Part shown: positions 16,010-25,689 of the stretch, in pieces
Position numbering within the stretch: the stretch's first letter is position 1
How the letters are laid out: the number at the start of each line of letters is the position of its first letter
Source of the DNA: Desulfofundulus australicus DSM 11792
GTDB lineage: Bacteria; Bacillota; Desulfotomaculia; Desulfotomaculales; Desulfovirgulaceae
Length of the DNA stretch: 64,000 bases
Assembly: GCF_900129285.1 (NCBI RefSeq)
Contig: NZ_FQUW01000008.1
Coordinates: 62,001-126,000 of the forward strand
Direction: 5' to 3'
The notes under the pieces: generated by a model
What the model was told of the DNA's origin: nothing
Database searches by the model: none
Seen by the model: only the letters and a program-made list of their open reading frames with translations
Made by a program: the position numbers and the translations under genes

Positions 16010-16298
16010 AGCGTACCCGGCGGCGCTAAAACCAGTTCCCCCTTGAATCAATTGGGGCCTTTATTAAATTAACAAATCCGTAAAATTATGTATTTGGCGC
16101 TTGGCTTTATCTTTGCTCACTTTCTTACCCCGGTTAACACCGTGGGCGGCAGACATCGTTCCTGATACAGAGTTTACAACATCCAACGAGGTGAGGCAAG
16201 GATACCGCGCAAAAAGTTATACACGGACAGCTTTTCCAGAATCACGCCAGCGGAGATAAATAAAATTTTCCCGGCAATACTTTTGCCGGCGTATGTTT
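16010..16298 (-). pseudogene. Uma2-like scraps upstream of the reverse transcriptase (channel/Uma2 remnant, copy B)
   Basis: About 16185-16298 duplicates the Uma2-like part of 6271-6430 (GKILFISAGVILEKLSVYN). About 16015-16045 matches the start of Uma2 genes at base level (GAACTGGTTTTAGCGCC against GAACTGGTCCTGGCGCC in the intact gene). The pieces are out of order and not translatable. The reverse transcriptase gene starts directly after the second scrap. A small CCCC/GGGG hairpin lies at about 16036-16055. Confidence 0.5.
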
Positions 16299-16986
16299 TT
16301 AGTCCTGACGTTCGCCTTTTTCCAGTGTACCTGGTGCCGGGAGCAGCGCAATAAACCTGGCCAGGCTCAGTAGCGTCATAAACAGCCCGGTTATCGACTG
16401 CGCCCACAAAACATACAGACCAACCACTGTCTGCGCTTTTATGCCCGGAGAACCGAAATTGGTCATGACCACAAAACTGGAGTATATTACCCCAACCAAT
16501 GACCCGTTCATATTTTCAAATCTAAATTCACCTGCCAGGACAAGGTAAGCTGCCGCAAACCAGAATATTATTTCAAAATAATTATGCAAAAGCAGCAGAA
16601 CGGTCCGGCGGTAGCTTCGCACGGAATAATCCCTGTTCCGGGCCCTGGCCCTGTGCTCATCAAATAAAAGGACGTTTACCTGGTAGACGATAATTTTTCA
16701 AACATCCTCAGGAAGGCATAGAACAGAATAAAATACCGCAGGGGGTTAAAATCTATATACCTGATCAATACTACGGCTAAAAAAGAGGCGATTAAATGAC
16801 CCAAAACCCACCCATCCACAAAAAAATAACCAACCCGGTCACGGGAGAAATGGCGGATGAGCTGGAATAAGGTATCCACCTTAAGAAAGCGAAAATCCTG
16901 GCCCAGAAGTCTACTATAAACGTTCGTTCCTCCCGGCTGTCCCTCATTCGCTGTTCCATATTTTTTGAAAAATGCCCGTCATTCAT
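16299..16986 (-). pseudogene. Two-TM ion-channel-like membrane protein, frameshifted
   Basis: Two open frames join if the A-run at 16694-16698 gains one base: ...YAFLRMFEK continues as IIVYQVNVLLFDEHRA. Several hydrophobic helices are visible. The C-terminal part (VIYSSFVVMTNFG, then LARFIALLPAPG) resembles a pore loop and second helix of Ion_trans_2 channels, but no TxGYG filter is present. The N-terminus may need a second shift near 16895 to join an ATG at 16986. The gene is probably dead. Its end is duplicated at 6440-6497. Confidence 0.5.
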
Positions 16987-17149
16987 TCGCCCGTTTTCCT
17001 GGACGTCTTTCCACAACTTATATTGTACGACAATAACCTAAATTTCTATTTGTTAAGAATGGTTTATCAACTTTTATGAGGGTACTCACCTTACTTCTTT
17101 CCGCGTCAAATCTAACTTTATCGATTCCTTTCCCCAGATTAAACGTTAC

Positions 17150-17173
17150 GGAGCCAGCCGGAAGGCTGGCTCC
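17150..17173 (-). terminator. Hairpin after the flagellin gene
   Basis: GGAGCCAGCC and GGCTGGCTCC form a perfect 10-bp stem with a 4-base loop, 17 bases after the flagellin stop. The following T content is weak. Confidence 0.6.
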
Positions 17174-17190
17174 ACGTGCAAATGCCGCAA

Positions 17191-18684
17191 TTACCGCAGG
17201 AGCTGGAGGACTGCCTGGGGCAGCTGGTTGGCTTGACTGAGCATGGCCGTGGCGGCCTGCTGCAGGATGTTCATCTTGGTGAACTCCATTATTTCCTTGG
17301 CCATGTCCACATCGCGGATGCGGGATTCGGCTGCGGTGAGGTTCTCGGAAGCGGTGCCCAGGTTGTTTATGGTGTGCTCGAGGCGGTTCTGAATAGCACC
17401 GAGTTTAGAGCGTTCGGCAGATACTGTTTCAATAGCGGCCTCTATTTTGGTTATAGCTGTATTTGCGTTCTGCTGCGTACGAACATCTATACCTTTTACG
17501 GCAACGGCCTCTTTGTCCAGTACACCGTCACCATTTGAATCTACAGCCGCCGAAGAAGTGCCTGATGTGTAATCAGTATTCACTACAGTAAATGTAGCAG
17601 TATTACCTATTGCAGGTGTATTGTTACCAGTAGTAAAGGTAAGCGTCTTGCCGTTAGATAGCGAAATAGTGTAAGCGCTATTTACAGCAAGATTAGAGGT
17701 ATAAGTAGCAGTAGCAATAACTTTCCCATTGCTATCAGTAATTTCAGCTATATCAACCTTTGTACCATCACTACTTTTAATTGTAAGTGTATAAGTTCCA
17801 TCTGCCAAAGCATCTTTTGCGCTAACTTCTACTGCCACAATATTCGTGCCCGATGTCAAATCAGCACCCGACGCACCAATATAAATAGTTGCTGTCTCAC
17901 CAGCGGCCATTGCAGCATCATATGCTAACGTAATAACATCTGTCCCACTGTCATCGACTAAGGTTACAGGACCTGCTGCAGCCGTATGACCAGTTTTGGA
18001 CGCAATAACATTGCCTTCAGCATCTTTTAGTGTTATGTCGACACCGGCTGTAGCATTTGCTGCAACTTCAACAGTATAGTTACCTTCCGTCAAATACTGA
18101 GTTCCTACGATATCTGCACCTACAAGTTTATCTCCGGTACTAGACACAACTTTTGCACTTATGGAGGCCACATCCTCAGTTAACCCGAGAGTATAGGCAT
18201 CCATCGCATTAATGCTTAAAGACAGGTTCTGGTTTTCGTTCGCACCGATATGGAAGATACCTGCAAAAGCACCACCCAGAAGATTCTTGGTGTTGAACTC
18301 TGTATTATTGGAAATACGGCTAAGCTCTTTTGCCAGCTGGTCTACTTCCTTCTGAAGCTCGACACGGTCAGCCTCCGTATTCGTATCGCTGGCTGATTGC
18401 ACGGCGAGTTCTCGCATTCTCTGCAGGATAGAGTGAGTTTCGTTCAGTGCTCCCTCAGCAGTCTGGATCAGGGAGATAGCATCCTGCGCATTTTTGGAGG
18501 CCATCTCTAGTCCGCGAATCTGTCCGCGCATTTTTTCGGAGATGGCCAAGCCTGCCGCATCGTCTCCAGCACGGTTGATCCTTAGACCCGACGACAATTT
18601 CTCCAGCGACTTGGCCGCCATCATGTTGTTAATCGACAACTGACGATAGGTGTTTAGGGCTGAGATGTTGTGGTTGATGATCAT
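17191..18684 (-). CDS. hag: Flagellin
   Basis: The 497-residue filament subunit has the conserved D0/D1 ends: IINHNISALNTYRQL and GLRINRAGDDAAGLAISEKM at the N-terminus, and MAKEIMEFTKMNILQQAATA...VLQLLR at the C-terminus. Residues about 150-400 are the variable, Thr/Ala/Gly-rich surface domain, larger than in Bacillus Hag. A sigma-28-like promoter and two GGA motifs at the ribosome site lie upstream. FliW and CsrA are encoded upstream, as in the Bacillus Hag-FliW-CsrA circuit. Confidence 0.97.
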   Translation of the reverse strand: MIINHNISALNTYRQLSINNMMAAKSLEKLSSGLRINRAGDDAAGLAISEKMRGQIRGLEMASKNAQDAISLIQTAEGALNETHSILQRMRELAVQSASDTNTEADRVELQKEVDQLAKELSRISNNTEFNTKNLLGGAFAGIFHIGANENQNLSLSINAMDAYTLGLTEDVASISAKVVSSTGDKLVGADIVGTQYLTEGNYTVEVAANATAGVDITLKDAEGNVIASKTGHTAAAGPVTLVDDSGTDVITLAYDAAMAAGETATIYIGASGADLTSGTNIVAVEVSAKDALADGTYTLTIKSSDGTKVDIAEITDSNGKVIATATYTSNLAVNSAYTISLSNGKTLTFTTGNNTPAIGNTATFTVVNTDYTSGTSSAAVDSNGDGVLDKEAVAVKGIDVRTQQNANTAITKIEAAIETVSAERSKLGAIQNRLEHTINNLGTASENLTAAESRIRDVDMAKEIMEFTKMNILQQAATAMLSQANQLPQAVLQLLR

Positions 18685-18703
18685 CCCTTCTCATTCCTCC
18701 CTG
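18685..18703 (-). promoter_or_regulatory. Likely CsrA-binding leader at the flagellin ribosome site
   Basis: The leader reads CAGGGAGGAATGAGAAGGG directly before the ATG, giving two GGA-type CsrA motifs that cover the Shine-Dalgarno sequence. CsrA is encoded 700 bases upstream, and CsrA blocks hag translation in Bacillus. A GC-rich hairpin precedes it (about 18710-18765). Confidence 0.55.
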
Positions 18704-18790
18704 AATTTTTACTCGCCGCCTTCCCTGGCGGCGGCTTTGCGAAGGCGCCGCTACCGTCGGCCGCCCGGTACCGGTTCCTTCTAGTTACTT

Positions 18791-18817
18791 AATTCGGAAG
18801 GAATTTGAGAAGGTTTA
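18791..18817 (-). promoter_or_regulatory. Sigma-28-like promoter of flagellin
   Basis: On the minus strand TAAA, a 15-base spacer, then TCCGAATT resembles the SigD/FliA consensus (TAAA-N15-GCCGATAA). It lies about 110 bases upstream of the flagellin start, leaving a long structured leader. Confidence 0.6.
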
Positions 18818-18972
18818 GGGGGGAAGAAGGCACTTTTTAACGAACCGCCCCGCCGGGCACGGCAAGAAAGCGGCCTGACCTCCCTTTTAAGCCACTCCCG
18901 GCTGCCAATTACAACCCCCTGGCGGCTGTTTCCACGGAAAATGGGCGTGCGGGCCGGCCTTTAAATGTTCCC

Positions 18973-19410
18973 TTATAAGTCAATATCCTCTTCAAAGGGA
19001 TTCAAAAAAGTTATGCCTTCCACACTGCTGCCGGAAGCAAAGTCTTCACTTAAAACCACCGGTATCTGGTTCAACCGGGCTGTGGCCCAGATCTGGGCGT
19101 CCCAATATGAAAATTTGTGTTCTCGAACGCCGCGAATCGCCTCCAGGATAATCAGGCCGGTAAGATCAAACACGGTCCAGGAACACAGGTAATTTTGAAC
19201 ACTATTCCGGGCAGCTTCAAAATCAAGGGGTTCGGCAATCTTCCGGGTAACCGCGACGACAAATTCCGCCAGCACCTGAACGCTTAGCGCACCGGTACGG
19301 GAAGAAGCAAGTTTGTCCAGCGTCTTTATGGATTTTTCTTGTTTAAGGGGGTTTGCCGGATCGTAAGCGTAAACAAGAATATTAGTATCCACCAGCACTT
19401 TAGCGCTCAT
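18973..19410 (-). CDS. PIN-domain RNase (VapC-like), overlapping csrA
   Basis: The 145-residue PIN protein has the acidic set D8 (VLVDTNILVYAYD), E49, D104 (YWDAQIWATA) and D123. PIN proteins of this size are usually VapC toxins. No antitoxin gene is next to it; instead its start overlaps the last 11 bases of csrA, giving a fliW-csrA-PIN operon. This suggests a link to RNA control of motility, or chance insertion. Confidence 0.85.
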   Translation of the reverse strand: MSAKVLVDTNILVYAYDPANPLKQEKSIKTLDKLASSRTGALSVQVLAEFVVAVTRKIAEPLDFEAARNSVQNYLCSWTVFDLTGLIILEAIRGVREHKFSYWDAQIWATARLNQIPVVLSEDFASGSSVEGITFLNPFEEDIDL

Positions 19411-19678
19411 AAAGTTCCTCCCGCCGCCACCGCCGCCCCTGATCCTGTTTGCTACCGGGCTCGACCTGCGCTCTCAGCTTTGCCGCCAGCTCCCTGGTGA
19501 CCAGGGCGGTGAGGTTTTCCTCCTGCACGTCCCGGTAGATTTCTTCCCGGAAGACGGCCACTTCCGGCGGCGCCTCGATGCCCAGGCGCACGAAATCGCC
19601 GCTGACCTCCACCACTACGACGCGGATGTCCCGGCCGATGACCAGGGACTGGCCTTTTTTTCTGGTGAGCACCAGCAT
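19400..19678 (-). CDS. csrA: Carbon storage regulator CsrA
   Basis: The first 60 residues are canonical CsrA (MLVLTRKKGQSLVIG, VRLGIEAPPEVAVFREEIY), including the RNA-binding arginine of VFREE. A basic tail brings it to 92 residues, about 15-30 longer than usual. It represses flagellin translation by binding GGA motifs and is held by FliW. Its ATG directly follows the fliW stop with no gap, and its end overlaps the PIN gene. Confidence 0.95.
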   Translation of the reverse strand: MLVLTRKKGQSLVIGRDIRVVVVEVSGDFVRLGIEAPPEVAVFREEIYRDVQEENLTALVTRELAAKLRAQVEPGSKQDQGRRWRREELYER

Positions 19679-20311
19679 TTATTTCCCCTCCCCGGCGGGG
19701 CCTGCCCCTTTGCCCGTTCCGGCATCGCCCGGCGGGGATTCGGGCCCGGTTCCGGAAAGGTACCGTGGCGGGGGGTCTTGCTGGGGCCGGGGGCGGTTGG
19801 GGGAGACCGGCCGGGGCTGGGAACGGGAATGAGCCGGTGGACAGGGTTCGCCGGCCGGCCCGGCCTCAGGTCCGGCCGGGTCCCGGTTTTCCGACCGCTG
19901 TCCGAAAAGCGGGTGCCTGATGGAGTAGCGCCCGTCCACCAGCACCACCTGGCGGGCCGTGCCGGTGGCCGCGTTCACCACCACCGGGGCCAGGAGGTTG
20001 ACGGTGGCGCGGGCCAGGCCCCGGCTGGCGTTGACGATGCAGAAGACGGCCACCTCTTCCGGGGCCTTTATGCCCAGGGCCCGGGCATCCTCTTCGGGCA
20101 GGTCGAACTCGTAGTCCGGGAAAAAGGCGAAAGGGTTCACCAGGATGAAGCCGGTGTTTTCGTCCTGCAGGCACTGCAAAAAGAAAAAGGGCGAATCTTC
20201 CGCTGCGGCTACCAGTTCGAATTCGGTCAGTTCCGCGGGCAGGCCCGGCAGCCCGGCGGGAAAAGTGATGGTTTTATTTTGACCGGCAGACAAACTGATT
20301 CCTCCACTCAT
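19679..20311 (-). CDS. fliW: Flagellar assembly factor FliW with long Pro-rich tail
   Basis: Residues 1-140 are a normal FliW (ITFPAGLPGLP, SPFFFLQCLQDE, FILVNPFAFFPDYEF, NAATGTARQVVL). FliW binds either flagellin or CsrA and so couples filament export to flagellin translation. The remaining 70 residues are rich in Pro, Gly and Arg, low in complexity, and absent from typical 130-150-residue FliW proteins. They may be a disordered extension from GC-rich drift. Confidence 0.93.
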   Translation of the reverse strand: MSGGISLSAGQNKTITFPAGLPGLPAELTEFELVAAAEDSPFFFLQCLQDENTGFILVNPFAFFPDYEFDLPEEDARALGIKAPEEVAVFCIVNASRGLARATVNLLAPVVVNAATGTARQVVLVDGRYSIRHPLFGQRSENRDPAGPEAGPAGEPCPPAHSRSQPRPVSPNRPRPQQDPPPRYLSGTGPESPPGDAGTGKGAGPAGEGK

Positions 20312-20385
20312 CAGCCAAAATTTGCATATTCAAGGTACCGTCAAGGGTAATGGCAAGCCCGTTCAGCAGCTAAACAATCAGACTT

Positions 20386-20717
20386 TCAGGCCAATCTCAC
20401 CCTGTCTTTTAATATTTCCCGGAGAAAAGGATTGTTTTTATGTTTCTCCAGCTCCTCCCTGGTGTATGGAAAAATGTCCACCCCTATCCCCAGGCCGCTG
20501 AAAAATCCATAAAATCTGTTACCCGCTCGAGGGGTGGCCTGGGAGAATTTTTCAAGACAATTAAGATGTCGGCGTCACTTCCCGGCACGGCCCTTCCCTT
20601 TGCCAGGGAGCCGAAGAGAGAAACTTCCAGGACGTTTTCATCAACCTGTCTCAATCTCCTGGCGGCAGACTGCAGGCCCTTGAAAATCCGGTCAACATCA
20701 AGCGAGATTATCCGCAC
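20386..20717 (-). pseudogene. MNT nucleotidyltransferase gene, single-base frameshift
   Basis: The motif LFGSLAKG...GSDADILIVL is intact. The frame breaks at the A-run at 20501-20505. Adding one base gives DFFSGLGIGVDIFPYTREELEKH and a natural stop at 20386. A GTG at 20717 is a possible start and overlaps the preceding HEPN fragment, the usual toxin-antitoxin order. Without correction the last third of the protein is lost. Confidence 0.7.
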
Positions 20718-20830
20718 AGAACCGGATGATCTGCTCCGCATAGCCGACGTCCTCGCGGGCTTCCTTTTCGGTAAAATAATCCATCGGAGCACCCGTGACA
20801 AACCCGTTCGGATACCTTGCGGGAATGCAA
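20698..20830 (-). pseudogene. C-terminal fragment of a HEPN-domain gene
   Basis: The frame RYPNGFVTGAPMDYFTEKEA...YAEQIIRFCADN and a stop at 20698 is the end of a HEPN protein of the kind paired with MNT nucleotidyltransferases. The N-terminal two thirds are absent. The fliD promoter region starts right behind it. Confidence 0.65.
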
Positions 20831-20920
20831 TATTATCAACACCCCTGCTCTAATAGTACAATGAACCGGTAGAATTTACAACTTAATCAAAGGATCTTGG
20901 AAGGTACCGGTGTATGCTTC

Positions 20921-20947
20921 TCAAGTTTTGCTTTCTCCTGCCGAGCT
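20921..20947 (+). promoter_or_regulatory. Sigma-28-like promoter of fliD
   Basis: TCAAGTTT, an 11-base spacer, then GCCGAGCT closely matches the SigD consensus (TAAAGTTT-N11-GCCGATAA). It ends about 40 bases before the fliD start. Confidence 0.65.
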
Positions 20948-20985
20948 TATAAGTAAGGAAAATTATTTACGCAAGGGTGAGCAAT

Positions 20986-22572
20986 ATGGTCTCCAGCCTT
21001 TACACCAGCTCCAGCCTGCGCATCGGCGGGCTGGCGTCGGGCATAGACACAGATTCTATCATCAAGGAACTGATGAAGGCGCAGAGGATACCCCTGGACC
21101 GCTTGAACCAGGACAGGCAGATCCTCCTCTGGCAGCAGGAGGACTACCGGGCTATCTACGACAGCCTGCGCTCCTTCCGGGATAAGGTCTTCAATATGAA
21201 GCTGCAGGCCACGTACCTGGCGAAGAAGGCTTCTTCGTCCAACGAGGCCGCTGTAACCGCCACGGCCAACCCTACCGCCACGCCCGGGACGTATACTGTA
21301 ACGGTAAATAAGCTGGCCACAGGGGTGTCCAAGGTAAGCCAGATAAAGTTGAATGACGAAACCAAGGACGGGACCATCCTAACCCTGGCTGAGCAGTTTG
21401 GAATAACGGGGACTATCTCCTTTGCCCTCGAAGGCAGCAAGGGGAAGAAGGGCACAGACTACTTCAATTTTGACACCACCAAGGACACTATCTATGACGT
21501 CGTCAAGAAGATCAACGACGCAGACCTGGGGATAACCGCCTCCTACGACTCCAACTTGAACCGCTTTATTCTTGCCACCACCTCTACGGGCACGACGGCG
21601 ATAATAAAGGTGACCGAAGATAGCTCTTATTTCTTATCCGGCGACAAGGACCTCAAGGATCCGACCCAGAAAAACGGAAATAACTACCTAAAGCTGCTTT
21701 TAAAGGGTGATGGTACGGCCGATACCGGCCAGGACGCTGAGTTCAACCTCAGCATCGGTGACGCCACCGTGCAGAACTATACGAGCCCCACCAACACCCC
21801 GACGGTGGCCGGCATCACCCTCACCCTGAAACAGGGAGGGGGTACTTCTGCCACCATCACCGTCTCCAACGACACCGACGCCGTGTTCAACGCCATCAAG
21901 GATTTCGTCAATGCCTATAACGAGCTCATCGATAAAATCAACAAAAAGCTTACCGAGCCCCGCTACCGGGACTACCTGCCGCTTACCGACGAGCAGCGGG
22001 AACAGCTTTCCGACGAGCAGGAAAAGAAGTGGGAGGAAAAGGCCAGGAGCGGCCTTTTGCGGGGCGACAGCCTCCTGGAGAGCGTGGTTTCCAGGATGCG
22101 CGCTACAATGTCCGCTATTGTGCCGGGGCTGGCTGCCGGGTGTGATGCGCTGGCCGATGTTGGAATCACCACCCTTTCCTATGAGGAAAGGGGGAAACTC
22201 TACATTGACGAAGCAAAGCTGAAAGACGCCCTGCAAAAGGACCCGGACGGGGTAATGAATTTATTTACGAAGAGTGCGGAGAAGTATGCGGAAAAGGGCA
22301 TCGCCATGCGGCTTTATGACGACGTGAACAGCGCCATGGACCTGATATCCGACCGGGCCGGTACCAGCAGTTCCTACAGCACGGCGGACAACAGCGCCAT
22401 CGGCCGGCAGATAGCCGCCGTGAACGAGCGCATCAGCATCATGGAAGAACGACTGCAACAACTGGAGGACCGCTACTGGCGGCAGTTCACCGCCATGGAG
22501 CAGGCCATCCAGCAGATGAACGCCCAGAGCGCCTGGCTGGCCATGCAGCTCGGCATGGGCCAGGGCCGTTAA
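20986..22572 (+). CDS. fliD: Flagellar hook-associated protein 2 (filament cap) FliD
   Basis: The 528-residue cap protein has the FliD N-terminus (LRIGGLASGIDTDSIIKELMKAQ, PLDRL) and the C-terminal coiled region (RISIMEERLQQLEDRYWRQFTAMEQAI). The ATG at 20986 follows AAGGGTG; a GTG lies three codons upstream. fliS follows 92 bases downstream on the same strand. Confidence 0.96.
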   Translation: MVSSLYTSSSLRIGGLASGIDTDSIIKELMKAQRIPLDRLNQDRQILLWQQEDYRAIYDSLRSFRDKVFNMKLQATYLAKKASSSNEAAVTATANPTATPGTYTVTVNKLATGVSKVSQIKLNDETKDGTILTLAEQFGITGTISFALEGSKGKKGTDYFNFDTTKDTIYDVVKKINDADLGITASYDSNLNRFILATTSTGTTAIIKVTEDSSYFLSGDKDLKDPTQKNGNNYLKLLLKGDGTADTGQDAEFNLSIGDATVQNYTSPTNTPTVAGITLTLKQGGGTSATITVSNDTDAVFNAIKDFVNAYNELIDKINKKLTEPRYRDYLPLTDEQREQLSDEQEKKWEEKARSGLLRGDSLLESVVSRMRATMSAIVPGLAAGCDALADVGITTLSYEERGKLYIDEAKLKDALQKDPDGVMNLFTKSAEKYAEKGIAMRLYDDVNSAMDLISDRAGTSSSYSTADNSAIGRQIAAVNERISIMEERLQQLEDRYWRQFTAMEQAIQQMNAQSAWLAMQLGMGQGR

Positions 22573-22664
22573 GGGCCGTTTCCCGCAGGGAATAAGTATT
22601 CAGTCAAACCAAACGGTTGAAAAGCGGCAAGAAGAAACGCGTATCCAAGGGGTGAGTTTTAAAA

Positions 22665-23057
22665 ATGCAGGCGGCTTCAAACCCCTACCAGCAATACCTC
22701 CAAAACGCCGTGCTCACCGCCGACCCGGGGCGGCTGACGCTCATGCTTTACACCGGCGCGGTCAAATTCATCCGCCAGGCCAAAGACTGCCTGGCCGCCC
22801 GGGACATCCCCGGCGCGCACCGGGCCTGCCTGCGCGCCCAGGACATCATCATCTACCTCCTGGAAACCGTCAACCGGGAGATGGAAGTCGGCAAAAACCT
22901 TTCCGCCCTCTACGATTACATGTACCGGCGCCTGGTGGAGGCCAACGTGAAAAAGGATGCGGCCGTCCTGGACGAAGTGGCCGGGCTGCTGGAAGACCTG
23001 GCCGGCACCTGGGAACAGGCCCTCAAATTGAAAGGTCAACAGGCGGCGGGCGGCTGA
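22665..23057 (+). CDS. fliS: Flagellin export chaperone FliS
   Basis: The 130-residue helical protein matches FliS (NPYQQYLQNAVLTADPGRLTLMLY, GAVKFIRQA, LYDYMYRRLVEAN). It binds the flagellin C-terminus before export. The start has AAGGGGTGAG upstream. It is placed as usual after fliD. Confidence 0.95.
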   Translation: MQAASNPYQQYLQNAVLTADPGRLTLMLYTGAVKFIRQAKDCLAARDIPGAHRACLRAQDIIIYLLETVNREMEVGKNLSALYDYMYRRLVEANVKKDAAVLDEVAGLLEDLAGTWEQALKLKGQQAAGG

Positions 23058-23119
23058 TCAGGTATAAACCCCAGAGTGTAACTCAGGGGTAAGTGTTAAG
23101 TGACCCCGCTATGGTGCCG

Positions 23120-23215
23120 CCCAGCACTCACTAAAATACGGCTCTGCTCCTGATATTTCAGGTTTAATCGTCACTTCCGGTTTTATGTAGAGCTACTATG
23201 CCAGTGAGTGCTGGG
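23120..23215. repeat. 13-bp perfect inverted repeat between fliS and the next gene
   Basis: CCCAGCACTCACT (23120-23132) and AGTGAGTGCTGGG (23203-23215) are perfect complements with 70 bases between. Further GC-rich sequence follows to 23290 without a gene. It may be a structured leader or a small non-autonomous element. Confidence 0.5.
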
Positions 23216-23317
23216 TCCACGCTCATTCCAGTGCTCCGCGTAAGATGCGCACCGCGGCTCGCTTCTGACTGGACAAGCGGCTTGAGCCGAGCAGAAAGAC
23301 AAAGGGATGATTCCACA

Positions 23318-23722
23318 ATGCCCCCACAAAATCAAGACGAAAAAAAACTCAGGCTCCTGCAGAAAATGCGCGGTGAAGTGCTGGCCCTAAAGGCCGTACT
23401 CGAGCGCCTGTGTGCGCTCCAGGATGGGCTGGCGACGGAGGAATCACTGGGTGCTGTTTCCCGGCACCTTGCCGCCATTGAAGAGATAAGAGCAGGGATT
23501 GATGAGCTGGACAGGGCGGGGGGCTCCGGCACGGGCGGGCCGGAAGTCTCCGCCCTGCTCCTTGAAATCGATGAGATCCACCGGCAGAACCTCCGGCTGG
23601 CCGCAAAGGTTAAAGAACGCCTGGCCGCTGCCCTGGCCAACCTCCACAAGGCCGGGCAGGCCAGGGCCTACATGAAGAAAAAAGGCGCCGCCGAAAGTTA
23701 TTTTCTGGACCGGCGGGGGTAA
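23318..23722 (+). CDS. Small helical protein, possible FliT/FlgN-type flagellar chaperone
   Basis: The 134-residue, mostly coiled-coil protein lies directly after fliS, where fliT or flgN-like chaperone genes often sit. The end includes KAGQARAYMKKKG, a pattern seen at the C-terminus of FlgN/FliT-like proteins. The ATG at 23318 follows AAAGGGATG. The longer frame from 23198 covers the inverted-repeat region and is unlikely. Confidence 0.6.
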   Translation: MPPQNQDEKKLRLLQKMRGEVLALKAVLERLCALQDGLATEESLGAVSRHLAAIEEIRAGIDELDRAGGSGTGGPEVSALLLEIDEIHRQNLRLAAKVKERLAAALANLHKAGQARAYMKKKGAAESYFLDRRG

Positions 23723-23750
23723 CAAAGAAAAAGGGGATTGTGGCCCGGGG

Positions 23751-23849
23751 ATGAACGGTGGGAACTCATTGACGGGAAGGGACATCCAGGGCATCGAAGT
23801 TCCCCTCCGGGAAATATTTGAGACAGTGAAGCCTGCGGGAAAAAGATAA
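23751..23849 (+). CDS. Possible 32-residue peptide between the chaperone gene and flaG
   Basis: A short frame (MNGGNSLTGRDIQGIEVPL...) begins 28 bases after the preceding stop with G-rich sequence before the ATG. No family is recognised. It may be chance. Confidence 0.25.
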   Translation: MNGGNSLTGRDIQGIEVPLREIFETVKPAGKR

Positions 23850-23859
23850 TTGATGATTT

Positions 23860-24222
23860 TTAAAGATACCGGTCCAGGAGCAGGCCGATGGCTTTTTCTG
23901 GCTCCCGCGCCGCCTCCAGCACAACCTGTCCGGGCACTTCCCCTTTCACCGTACCCGTATCCTTTTCCACCACTTCCACCCGGAGGTTTTCCCCGTCTTC
24001 CCGCACCAGAAACTCCAGGGGCTGGTTGTAGGCCTCTGCCGCCTGGTTCAGCCGGCCCACTGCGGCCACCAGTTCCTCCCGGCTGAAGCCCCCTTCTTCC
24101 GGTGGAGGCGCACCCTGGGGAAAGACATCCTCCCGCTTTACCGCCGCCGGAGGCTCAACCCGCCGCAGCGGCGCCACTTCCTGGGAGGCCAGAGACTGCA
24201 ATCCACCCGCACCCACTTTCAT
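23860..24222 (-). CDS. flaG: FlaG family protein
   Basis: The 120-residue protein has the FlaG domain in its second half (VGRLNQAAEAYNQPLEFLV, VVEKDTGTVKGEVPG, LLLDRYL). FlaG affects filament length in several bacteria. The start follows GAGAGGAGGG. It is on the minus strand, facing fliDS and closing the che-mot cluster. Confidence 0.88.
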   Translation of the reverse strand: MKVGAGGLQSLASQEVAPLRRVEPPAAVKREDVFPQGAPPPEEGGFSREELVAAVGRLNQAAEAYNQPLEFLVREDGENLRVEVVEKDTGTVKGEVPGQVVLEAAREPEKAIGLLLDRYL

Positions 24223-24268
24223 AATCAGCCCTCCTCTCCTGACTGGTTCAACAGCCCTTTACACTCTC

Positions 24269-25647
<1,379 letters not shown>

Positions 25648-25689
25648 TTCCCATACCCCTTTTCAGCAGATTTTAACCGTAAAACCGTC

